Part shown: one piece after another, positions 6,827 through 12,618 of the stretch
Layout: the number at the start of each line of letters is the position of its first letter
Numbering within the stretch: the stretch's first letter is position 1
Source: Candidatus Treponema faecavium
GTDB lineage: Bacteria; Spirochaetota; Spirochaetia; Treponematales; Treponemataceae
Length of the DNA: 12,618 nucleotides
NCBI GenBank assembly: GCA_019113455.1
Contig: DXHG01000032.1
Coordinates: 1-12,618 of the forward strand
Direction: 5' to 3'
Notes under the pieces: generated by a model
The model's database searches: none
The model's input: only the letters and a program-made list of their open reading frames with translations
Told to the model about the DNA's origin: nothing
Position numbers and translations under genes: made by a program

Positions 6827-7447
6827 CTAAGACAGACTGTGTAATTCGGCCAGTTTATCGCGCAGGATTTTCTTTGCGCGGAATATGTGTGATTTCACCG
6901 TGTTGATCGGCAGCTGCGTTATCTCGCTGATATCGCTGTATGACAAGTCGTAAAAGAAATACATGTCAAGACACACCGCGTACCGTTTCGGCAGCTCGGC
7001 AATCGCCTCGCGCACGGCGAGAATTGTCAGTTTGCGCATCTGCTGTTCTTCCGGCAGAATACGCGTGTCAGGCGGCAGCATATCGTCAGACAGCGGTTCA
7101 TACTCTTTTCGCCGGTTTACCGCGTTTACCGCCGTCGTGTACGCGATGCGTGTGAGCCACGTGGAAAATGCCGCGCTGCCGCGGAACGAAGCCAGGTGCG
7201 CATACGCTTTTAAAAACACGTCCTGTATAAAGTCTTCTATATCGCTGTCGTTCTTAAAAAAACTCCGGCCCATTGCGACAACACGCCCGCTGAACAGCCG
7301 GACAAGTTCGGCAAACGCCTGAGAATCTCCCTTCTGCGCCAGTCTGACCGTCAGCTCCTCATGATGGCGGGAATCAGACTCCGCTGCGGCTGTTGCGGCA
7401 TGTTCGGTGCTGTGCTGCCGCTTAAGGAACCTGGGCAGCCGCATCAT
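6827..7447 (-). CDS. ECF (sigma-24/RpoE-type) RNA polymerase sigma factor
   Basis: A 206-residue sigma-70 family factor with only regions 2 and 4. Region 2 (about 40-115) includes DFIQDVFLKAY (72-82) for -10 recognition and core binding and AFSTWLTRIA (93-102). Region 4 (about 145-198) has the helix-turn-helix around YSDISEITQLPINTVKSHIF (170-189). I use the ATG at 7447; the one at 7444 is equally possible, and a start at 7498 would add residues of no family character. The gene overlaps the end of the upstream membrane-protein gene by about 26 bases and is followed by its anti-sigma factor, the usual order for a co-regulated pair. Its own target promoter could not be identified here. Confidence 0.92.
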   Translation of the reverse strand: MMRLPRFLKRQHSTEHAATAAAESDSRHHEELTVRLAQKGDSQAFAELVRLFSGRVVAMGRSFFKNDSDIEDFIQDVFLKAYAHLASFRGSAAFSTWLTRIAYTTAVNAVNRRKEYEPLSDDMLPPDTRILPEEQQMRKLTILAVREAIAELPKRYAVCLDMYFFYDLSYSDISEITQLPINTVKSHIFRAKKILRDKLAELHSLS

Positions 7448-7781
7448 GTTCTTGCGGATACAGACGGTAGAATATAAGCAGGCAGATACCCAGCGCAAGC
7501 GGAATCAGGCCGCCGAGCACGGTATAGGAAATACCGTTGAGCAGCAGGAACAGTATCGTTAAAACTGCGCCGACGCCGGTAAGCAGCAGTCCGGTAAGCA
7601 GCGCATACAGTTTAAGATTGATGCTGCGCTGTATATAGCAGCCTGTTCTGATTTGCAGGGTAATTTCCCGATGCCTCCACAGCAGGTAAAAAAACACCAC
7701 GATGCCGCCGATGACGATGCCCACGATGGGGATAACCGCTAAAATAATTTGGGCGGCAGGCGAAGCCGCAGCTGTACTCAT
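7422..7781 (-). CDS. Small three-helix membrane protein (DUF6249-like)
   Basis: A 119-residue protein with three hydrophobic helices (about 11-35, 58-82 and 86-106) and a short cytoplasmic-type loop with WRHREITLQIRTG between helices 1 and 2. This pattern resembles DUF6249-type proteins, which I recall as small integral-membrane proteins of unknown function. I choose the ATG at 7781 because GGAG lies six bases ahead of it, while that GGAG would be codon 2 of a start at 7793. Its 3' end overlaps the sigma gene, so it is very likely the first gene of the sigma/anti-sigma operon and may take part in signalling; that role is inferred from position only. Confidence 0.78.
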   Translation of the reverse strand: MSTAAASPAAQIILAVIPIVGIVIGGIVVFFYLLWRHREITLQIRTGCYIQRSINLKLYALLTGLLLTGVGAVLTILFLLLNGISYTVLGGLIPLALGICLLIFYRLYPQEHDAAAQVP

Positions 7782-7803
7782 AAAATGCTCCATAAATAGT
7801 TCC

Positions 7804-7836
7804 GTGTCTGTTTAATCAGACACACAAGCACGCTTG
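7804..7836. repeat. Two adjacent dyads upstream of the sigma operon
   Basis: GTGTCTG (7804-7810) and CAGACAC (7817-7823) form a perfect 7-base stem with loop TTTAAT. Directly next to it CAAGC (7825-7829) and GCTTG (7832-7836) form a second short dyad. They lie in the 67-base gap between the FliL-like stop (7849) and the membrane-protein start (7781). There is no T run on the minus strand, so a strong intrinsic terminator is unlikely; an operator or leader structure for the sigma operon is possible. Confidence 0.5.
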
Positions 7837-7848
7837 AAAGTTGCATCA

Positions 7849-8355
7849 TTATTCAAAGAAAATGAGCGTATTGAAATATACCGCGTCAACAGAACCGAGC
7901 ACAAGCAGGCGGTTGATTTGTTCAGTCAGTTCCTGTTTTATCTCGGATTCCGATTTTGCTTTATAAGCGTCATACGTGAGCGAAGAAAAATATCCTGCGA
8001 TGAGCGCCGTTATCTGCCGCTTTTTCTGGCTGATTTCTTCGTGGAGTTCCCGATCGCCTGCCGGATAGGCAAGCCACGGCTGGGCGACAAGCGGCGTGCC
8101 TGCCGTGATGGTGCCGTCTTCATTCGGTATCGGCTGCGTCATGGCTCTGACAGACCCCAAATCTATATAGCCGTTTCCGCTTTCGGCGCGTGCCGGCAGC
8201 CTGAATTCCTTCGGCACGGCGCTGCTTTTTATAGCGGCGCCCTGCGTCTGCACCGGCAGCCTGCCTGAGAGCACGGCAAACACGGTGCCTCCCGCAATGG
8301 CGAGAACGAGCGCCGCGCAGCAGCCTGCAAGAACGGTATTGAGCGTGCATTTCAT
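7849..8355 (-). CDS. FliL-like single-pass membrane protein
   Basis: A 168-residue protein with one N-terminal membrane helix (about 7-29), a Ser/Ala/Pro-rich spacer, and a C-terminal domain (about 85-168) with the FliL pattern. That pattern is a helix with regularly placed charges (HEEISQKKRQITALIAGYF), the K-x-E-S-E-I-K-x-E-L segment, then INRLLVLGSVDAVYFNTLIF at the end. FliL sits at the flagellar basal body and interacts with the stator. Here it follows hflX by six bases and is not beside motA/motB, so it may be a second, diverged FliL paralogue rather than the main one. The ribosome site is weak. The family match is made by eye and is moderately secure. Confidence 0.7.
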   Translation of the reverse strand: MKCTLNTVLAGCCAALVLAIAGGTVFAVLSGRLPVQTQGAAIKSSAVPKEFRLPARAESGNGYIDLGSVRAMTQPIPNEDGTITAGTPLVAQPWLAYPAGDRELHEEISQKKRQITALIAGYFSSLTYDAYKAKSESEIKQELTEQINRLLVLGSVDAVYFNTLIFFE

Positions 8356-8361
8356 ATGCGG

Positions 8362-9600
8362 TCAGTGTATCAGATAGGATTTTATCAGCGCAAGAGCCTG
8401 CGCGCGTGCGCGAAGCCGTATGTATACGCCGCCGTTTTTCCATTCTTCGCGGTATATGACTGACTGCGGGCGGATCTGCGCGACAAGTCCGTATGCTTGT
8501 GCGGGCACGCGGATTTCGCGCACCGGTCCGTAAAGCAGTGCACAGATGCGCTGCCGCAGCCGTTCAATACCGGCTCCTGTTTTTGCGCTGACGCGGACAG
8601 CCGGAAAACCGCCGGTTTGCTTTATCGGTATGCAGTGCGCGCCGGAAGCGTCCGCCTTATTGTACACGAGGAGGCGTTTGTGCGCGCAGGCTCCTATCTC
8701 GTCAAGCACGGAAACAACGGTGCGGTACTGCGCTTCCGCTCTGGCGTCGCTTGTATCGATAACGATGAGCAGCAGTTCCGCGCGGCATGCTTCTTCAAGC
8801 GTCGATTTAAACGCGTCTACAAGCGTGTGCGGCAGATTGTGGATAAAACCAACCGTATCGGTAATAAGGACGCTTCCGCTGCGCCCTGCCGCCATACGCC
8901 TGGTAGCCGGATCAAGCGTGGCGAACAGCTTGTCCTCGACAAGCAACGAGGCGCCGGTAAGCGCGTTGAGCAGGCTTGATTTACCGGCGTTTGTGTAGCC
9001 GACAAGCGCGCACGAGGCAAGCTCCGTGCGGGTGCGTTTTTTGCGCTGCGTGGCGCGCTCTTTTTCTATCTGCGCGATGCCGCCGCGCAGGCGCGCAATG
9101 CGGGTTCTGATTGTCCGCCGGTCAAGCTCAAGCTGTGTCTCGCCGCTGCCTTTCGCACCGTAGCTCCCGCCGCGCAGGCGCGCCATATCGCCGTACAGGT
9201 GCGCGAGCCGCGGAAGTGCGTACGCAAGCTGCGCGAGCTCCGTCTGCAGCCGCGCTTCTTTTGTCTGCGCCCGCGCGGCAAAAATGCGAAGGATAACCTC
9301 GTGCCGGTCGAACACTGGAATGTCTGCAAGGCGTTCCCAGTTGCGCTGCTGCGTCGGCGTAATGGGAAAATCACACACGATGCAGTCCGCGCCTGCGTGC
9401 TGTGCCATGGCTGCAAGTTCCGCGGCTTTGCCGGTGCCGACGCCGTACTGCGCTCCGGCGGGTACTGACGTGAGGTGAACGCTTGCCGCGCAGGTGAAAC
9501 CGAGCGTGTCAAGGAGCTGTTCCAGTTCGCCGTTTTCGGCGCCGGGCAGATAAATGAGCAGCGCCTGCGGCGGTGATTGTTGAGCAGCAGTGATTGTCAT
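8362..9600 (-). CDS. hflX: HflX, ribosome-associated GTPase
   Basis: A GTPase that binds the 50S subunit or stalled 70S ribosomes and can split them, notably under stress. The 412 residues contain the N-terminal HflX domain (about 10-110) with VGTGKAAEL (54-62), the family linker ending GAKGSGETQLELDRR (148-162), and a coiled-coil segment (about 163-190). The G domain has P-loop GYTNAGKSS (201-209), switch I threonine in FATLDP (226-231), DTVGFI (248-253), NKAD (314-317) and SAKTG (338-342). I start at the ATG at 9600, 51 bases inside the longest frame, because AAGAGA precedes it and the upstream codons show no family character. It is the first gene of a pair with the FliL-like gene. Confidence 0.95.
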   Translation of the reverse strand: MTITAAQQSPPQALLIYLPGAENGELEQLLDTLGFTCAASVHLTSVPAGAQYGVGTGKAAELAAMAQHAGADCIVCDFPITPTQQRNWERLADIPVFDRHEVILRIFAARAQTKEARLQTELAQLAYALPRLAHLYGDMARLRGGSYGAKGSGETQLELDRRTIRTRIARLRGGIAQIEKERATQRKKRTRTELASCALVGYTNAGKSSLLNALTGASLLVEDKLFATLDPATRRMAAGRSGSVLITDTVGFIHNLPHTLVDAFKSTLEEACRAELLLIVIDTSDARAEAQYRTVVSVLDEIGACAHKRLLVYNKADASGAHCIPIKQTGGFPAVRVSAKTGAGIERLRQRICALLYGPVREIRVPAQAYGLVAQIRPQSVIYREEWKNGGVYIRLRARAQALALIKSYLIH

Positions 9601-9790
9601 GTTCTCTTTGTTTGTATCACGCGCGGCGCATCCTGTCCAGCACCCGCGCACGGACTTGTTTTTCGTGCGGGGATTCCGCGGAGTGCTGCTGCGTTTGCAC
9701 GAGGGCTTGTTTCTTTCTTACTTCTAGCCGCAAACCTTTTGTTTGCTCACGCAGTTTGCTGCAAAGCGGCAGCAGGGCTGCCCGTGAGTG
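9601..9790. other. Intergenic region upstream of hflX
   Basis: This stretch should hold the hflX promoter (minus strand), but I see no convincing -35/-10 pair; TGGACA and TGATAC near 9620-9645 are too close together. A minus-strand frame (9617-9802) reads a basic, glutamine-rich peptide ending RVLDRMRRA, with no recognised family; it could be a gene remnant. Confidence 0.4.
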
Positions 9791-10007
9791 CAAACTGAAC
9801 AATTTGCCGATTGCAAAATTTATATTTGCCGTTTATTCGGTAAGAAATTTGCCGTCGGCCAGCGAGACACTTGCCGATGGCAAACTTTTCATTTGCCGAC
9901 GGCAAACTGAAAATTTGCAATCGGCAAGTGAGCCGCTGGCCATCGGCAAAATTCATGTCTGATAAACGGCAAAATTTAAATTTGCAATCGGGAAATATGT
10001 TAGTTTG
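9791..10007. repeat. Large imperfect palindrome of TTTGCCG/CGGCAAA units
   Basis: About 217 bases centred on A9899. The arms, each about 105 bases, match when one is reverse-complemented, with scattered mismatches and a one-base offset; the outer ends CAAACTGAAC (9791-9800) and GTTAGTTTG (9999-10007) still pair apart from one base. All four TTTGCCG words (9803, 9825, 9848, 9892) lie left of centre and all three CGGCAAA words (9900, 9944, 9967) right of it. The core 9886-9913 is a near-perfect hairpin (TTTTCA-TTTGCCG-A-CGGCAAA-C-TGAAAA). The left arm is 40/42 identical, inverted, to bases 1-42, so this is a dispersed repeat. It sits between divergently transcribed genes. Confidence 0.85.
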
Positions 10008-10042
10008 TTATACCGCTGATAAGTTCATACGGGTGCTGTCTG

Positions 10043-10072
10043 CAAGCTTTTGGAGCAAAACTCCAAAACTTG
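10043..10072. repeat. Stem-loop with TTTTGGAG arms
   Basis: CAAG-C-TTTTGGAG (10043-10055) pairs with CTCCAAAA-CTTG (10061-10072), a 12-base-pair stem with one bulged C and a five-base loop (CAAAA). There is no T run after it on the + strand. Its purpose is unknown; it lies 36 bases right of the large palindrome. Confidence 0.6.
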
Positions 10073-10187
10073 TGATTGCGTTATAGACCTGCAGTCTGCG
10101 ACTCTATTCCCGTGGAGCGCGTGAAAGAAATACACGCGCAGAAAGACGTCCGGCGAACCGGTAACGAGCTTAAAAGAAAGCTATATC

Positions 10188-10538
10188 GTGTTTCTCTGCC
10201 TGTTCGGCCCGTTCAAACATAACCTGCCTGTGTACACGGTGTACAAGACATTTGCGGAAAATCTCGAAGTGCCGTATACTGACGGTACGAATACAGTGTT
10301 CTGTAACTGCAGGGCGCAGCGAGGGCTTTGTGCTTGGCGAGAAACTCGGGCGAACAGCGCCGTGCCGAACAGATGGCGCGCAATATGCTTTCCGGCGGAT
10401 TCAGCCGCCAGCGCCCTGGTGCACGATGGACAGCGCTGTCTTTTTTTGCGCCGGTGTGGTATAGTTGTGGTGCATATAATGGTTCCGCGGTTTGGCGGCC
10501 GTATGCGCATGTTCAGCATAGTTTCGGAGGACAGGTGA
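10188..10538 (+). CDS. Doubtful 116-residue reading frame ahead of the sensor gene
   Basis: A GTG-started frame that stays open through the leader and ends in TGA overlapping the GTG start of the next gene (GTGA), the geometry of translational coupling. The first 45 residues (for example NLPVYTVYKTFAENLEVPYT) look protein-like, the rest is Cys- and Arg-rich and looks like non-coding translation. There is no clear ribosome site and no recognised family. It may be chance, or the remains of a gene with frameshifts. Confidence 0.15.
   Translation: MFLCLFGPFKHNLPVYTVYKTFAENLEVPYTDGTNTVFCNCRAQRGLCAWRETRANSAVPNRWRAICFPADSAASALVHDGQRCLFLRRCGIVVVHIMVPRFGGRMRMFSIVSEDR
10231..10280 (+). promoter_or_regulatory. 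Candidate promoter with upstream operator-like dyad
   Basis: TTGCGG (10252-10257), a 17-base spacer and TATACT (10275-10280) make a fair sigma-70 promoter. Immediately upstream is TGTACAC-G-GTGTACA (10231-10245), a perfect dyad with a one-base centre, at about -56 to -42 from a start near 10287; that is a usual activator position. Transcripts would carry a leader of about 250 bases before the next gene. Confidence 0.4.
10457..10480 (+). promoter_or_regulatory. Candidate -10 elements close to the sensor gene
   Basis: TGGTATAGT (10457-10465) is an extended -10 and TATAAT (10475-10480) a perfect -10 hexamer; neither has a good -35 at 17 bases. Initiation near 10487 would leave a leader of about 48 bases before the GTG start at 10535. 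A poly-T stretch (10441-10447) lies just upstream. Confidence 0.4.
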
Positions 10539-12418
10539 CAACAGGACAAAAGGCATCGCTCAGTCTGCTTTGTGCCGTGGGTGTAACCAGCTTGTTTGCA
10601 GTCGCCGCGTATCTGCATTTTTTTTCGTTATTTGAAATTCGTTTTTATCAGCCGGTGATGATGCGTTCGGCAGAAGAGCAGACGGAGCGGCTCGCGCTGC
10701 TGCTTGAAACATATACCGATACGCTTGCTGCGCGGTTTGCGTCTTTTTTACAGGAGCCTGACGTGCTGTCCGTGTTTGATCGGGAGCAGTCCTCTGCCGC
10801 CATTGACGGGAGAGACCGGCTGGTGCAGGCGCTGCTTGCGCAGACGAACCGTTTGGCGGGAGTGAGGATCGTAAGCGAGAACGGCCGTCACGTTCATTTC
10901 AGTTCTCTTGCGGACGATGTGCTGTCGCGCGCGGATAATTTTATTGCGTATAAAAATTATACGGAGCTTGACGGCCCTCCGTTCAGCTCCGTCGCGGTGC
11001 GCCGCGGGGAAGCCATGCACATTACTGCCGACACGCAGCGCGATATGCTCATTTTTGCATTTCCCGTATATGACTCGATGGAGGTATTCCGCGGCACGGC
11101 GCTGTTCCTCGTGGAATCGGCTGGTTTTTATGAATACGCGGTGCAGGAGCGCGCGCTGAATATCAGCGACGACCTGCAGCTTGCAGCGCTTGCCAATGAT
11201 TCCGGCGGTGTTCGTTTCGGCTTTTTGCTGGGGCTGCCGCTTGAAAACAGCGGGTTTGTTACAGCTGGCATGACGCAGCAGGTATTGCCGCAGACGGCAG
11301 GCACGATCCGTATCGAGGATCCTCAGGGACGCAGGTGGCTGCTGTTTTCGTATGCCGCCGGTTCCGGCTGCATCGAGCGGGTATATCCTGAGTCGATGTT
11401 CAGGCTGCCGGCGGCGCTGCAGGTCATTCTGCTGCTGTGTGTGTGCCTGACTTCGTTTTTGCTCTTTTTCCTCATATTCAGCGCAAAACGGGATGCATTG
11501 CTTGAAGCGCGCAGCCGCATTAAGCGCCTTGAATTAAGCCTTCTGACCGAGTGTGTGCTGCGCCAGGAATATGCAGACTGGCGCGCCGTATGCGGGCGTC
11601 TTTCGGATCGGCGCAGCGAGATTCTGTCCAGACTGCATAAAAGCTGCGGCAGGCTGACAAAAGAAGAACGGCGGCTTGTTGACGAATTGTTTGATAAAAG
11701 CTGGGAAGAAATCATTGCGGTGCTGACGGCGCATGAGCGTGTGTGCGTGCCGGCGTCAGCACCGCAGGAATGTATTGAGCGTGCGGCTGCGCCGGTGCAG
11801 GCTGCCGCCGCCATGCCGCAGTCCGCAGCCTGTCCAGCCGCCGATGATATCGAAGAACTTGAAGCGGCGGATGAAGATGACGCGGCGGAGCCGCTTGAGG
11901 AGCTTGAAGCTGCCGACGGAGCGGAGAGTCCTGAAGATATTGCGGAACTTGAACCTGCAGACGAACCTGCCGAAGCAGAACCGGCTGAAGAGCTTGACGC
12001 GGCGGAGCCGCTTGAAGAACTTGAGGCGGCGGATGACGCTCCTGCATCCCGCGCGCCTGATATGCGCGAAGAGCTTCGGCTGGGGGAGCCGGAGCTTTAT
12101 GTTTCGCAGGCTTCTGCCGATACATTAGAGAACTTTACGGCCGCTATACCTGATTTTTCGAGCGCAGATATGGAATCTGCCCATGCGGAGCCGGCGAATG
12201 ATGGAGGCATCTTTTTGTTTCAAGGAATTTCAAACAGCTCTATTGCATCTCAACTGCTTGAAGAACTCCCCCTGGTTGAGCGCCTTGGACGCATAAAAAA
12301 AACGCATACGGATGTTATTTGTGAACATGACGGAATCTTTTCAATCGCGCCTGACGTGGATTATTCGATAGTTGCGCAGGATCCGGCATTTAAGCAGCTG
12401 GTTGATTCCGTGCTGTAG
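10535..12418 (+). CDS. Membrane receptor-like protein with Cache-like sensor and acidic repeat tail
   Basis: A 627-residue protein of unrecognised name. Helix 1 (about 8-32) and helix 2 (about 293-316) enclose a periplasmic domain of about 260 residues. That domain has Cache-like features: a long helix, then LAGVRIVSENGRHVHFS (107-123), YKNY (139-142) and MLIFAFPVYD (171-180) followed by FRGTALFLV. After helix 2 come a charged, probably coiled-coil segment (about 320-402) and an acidic, probably disordered region (about 437-501) with repeated EELEAAD units. A short C-terminal module (about 557-627) ends in FSIAPDVDYSIVAQDPAFKQ. No kinase, HAMP, methyl-accepting, GGDEF or phosphatase domain is visible. 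The GTG start at 10535 is chosen because CGGAGG ends four bases before it and the first helix follows at once; upstream codons to 10328 look non-coding. Confidence 0.8.
   Translation: MTTGQKASLSLLCAVGVTSLFAVAAYLHFFSLFEIRFYQPVMMRSAEEQTERLALLLETYTDTLAARFASFLQEPDVLSVFDREQSSAAIDGRDRLVQALLAQTNRLAGVRIVSENGRHVHFSSLADDVLSRADNFIAYKNYTELDGPPFSSVAVRRGEAMHITADTQRDMLIFAFPVYDSMEVFRGTALFLVESAGFYEYAVQERALNISDDLQLAALANDSGGVRFGFLLGLPLENSGFVTAGMTQQVLPQTAGTIRIEDPQGRRWLLFSYAAGSGCIERVYPESMFRLPAALQVILLLCVCLTSFLLFFLIFSAKRDALLEARSRIKRLELSLLTECVLRQEYADWRAVCGRLSDRRSEILSRLHKSCGRLTKEERRLVDELFDKSWEEIIAVLTAHERVCVPASAPQECIERAAAPVQAAAAMPQSAACPAADDIEELEAADEDDAAEPLEELEAADGAESPEDIAELEPADEPAEAEPAEELDAAEPLEELEAADDAPASRAPDMREELRLGEPELYVSQASADTLENFTAAIPDFSSADMESAHAEPANDGGIFLFQGISNSSIASQLLEELPLVERLGRIKKTHTDVICEHDGIFSIAPDVDYSIVAQDPAFKQLVDSVL
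11858..12050 (+). repeat. Acidic coding repeat in the sensor-like gene
   Basis: The DNA encoding residues about 437-505 contains GAAGAACTTGAAGC-type units. A 20-base block starting GACGCGGCGGAGCC recurs at 11879 and 11996, 117 bases (39 codons) apart, and the match continues beyond it with synonymous changes. This points to internal duplication; the copy number may vary between strains. Confidence 0.75.
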
Positions 12419-12448
12419 CGGCCTGCCTGCGGTTTTTCGATACGATAG

Positions 12449-12618
12449 ATGAGCCAGACAAAAAAAACGCGCAGGTCAAAAAAGACGCGCCGCCAGCGTT
12501 CGCGCCTGCATCCTGTGCGCATTGCCGCATTTGCAGCCGTTATCGCCGCGTCTGCGTGTGTGTTTGCGTTCTTTTTTCTGCTGCTGACGCTGCCTGTGTC
12601 AGATACATTGCCTAAGAC
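12449..12618 (+). CDS. Membrane-anchored protein, start only
   Basis: The first 56 codons of a gene cut by the window edge. The N-terminus is strongly basic (MSQTKKTRRSKKTRRQRSRL), followed by one hydrophobic helix (about residues 25-48) and then VSDTLPK, so the protein is probably held in the inner membrane with its main part outside. Cell-wall enzymes such as MltG or penicillin-binding proteins often begin like this, but the visible part is not enough to assign a family. The ATG is 30 bases after the sensor-like gene with no strong terminator between them, so the two may be co-transcribed. The ribosome site is weak. Confidence 0.75.
   Translation, partial: MSQTKKTRRSKKTRRQRSRLHPVRIAAFAAVIAASACVFAFFFLLLTLPVSDTLPK

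Larger units (their letters stand above)
10008..10534. other. Long leader region before the sensor-like gene
   Basis: About 530 bases without a convincing gene. It holds a hairpin (10043-10072), a perfect 15-base dyad (10231-10245), two candidate promoters (near 10252-10280 and 10457-10480) and reading frames of uncertain meaning. One frame on the + strand (about 10125-10538) stays open and ends with TGA overlapping the next start codon, but its product, rich in Cys, Arg and Phe, matches nothing I know. A decayed gene is a fair alternative. Confidence 0.45.

Noticed and set aside
9617..9802. A 61-residue minus-strand frame upstream of hflX, basic and Gln-rich
   Set aside because: It starts inside the palindrome and matches no family; it could be a remnant, but there is too little to call a gene.
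9594..9962. A 122-residue + strand frame running through the left arm of the palindrome
   Set aside because: Its repetitive peptide (LPSASETLADGK type) is simply the translation of the repeated DNA words, and no ribosome site is present.
9791..10007. CRISPR array
   Set aside because: The repeated words are short, imperfect, in both orientations and not separated by unique spacers of regular length; no cas genes are present.
10328..10534. A 69-codon upstream extension of the sensor-like gene from a TTG
   Set aside because: The extension lacks a ribosome site, crosses -10-like sequences, and would bury the first membrane helix; the GTG at 10535 has CGGAGG ahead of it.

Overview
The window looks like chromosomal core sequence from a moderately GC-rich spirochaete, most probably a Treponema or close relative. 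This rests on gene content and protein style: a CheR/CheB pair, an HflX followed by a FliL-like protein, an ECF sigma/anti-sigma pair, and an LysM-M23 lipoprotein. It is not based on a database match. There is no rRNA, tRNA, CRISPR array, transposase or phage gene. All genes but the last, which runs off the right edge, are complete.

Layout. Positions 1-67 are the cut end of a palindromic intergenic repeat. A roughly 320-base gap follows, then cheR and cheB on the + strand, which end in a hairpin terminator. Convergent to them is a minus-strand group, read right to left: trans-polyprenyl synthase (start 4529), a TPR protein, and an RseC-like membrane protein. A 119-base divergent promoter region separates this group from rrmJ (rlmE) and an LysM-M23 lipoprotein, both on the + strand. 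A bidirectional terminator then meets a second minus-strand group: a small three-helix membrane protein, an ECF sigma factor and a zinc-finger membrane anti-sigma factor. Upstream of that lies the hflX/fliL-like pair, also on the minus strand. Next come about 930 bases without a convincing gene, containing a palindrome of about 217 bases. A + strand gene follows for a 627-residue membrane sensor-like protein with an acidic repeat tail. The window ends in the start of one more membrane-anchored protein.

How they work together. CheR and CheB are the methylation/demethylation arm of chemotaxis adaptation. The sigma/anti-sigma pair should form a membrane stress switch, perhaps with the small membrane protein made just before it. 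RrmJ and HflX both act on the 50S ribosome. The polyprenyl synthase and the M23 lipoprotein belong to lipid-carrier and cell-wall metabolism.

Most of this is ordinary. The parts that deserve a second look are the large palindrome and its relative at the left edge, the receptor-like protein with no recognisable output domain, and the long leader in front of it with a perfect 15-base dyad next to a promoter-like sequence. I found no convincing new defence or mobile system.
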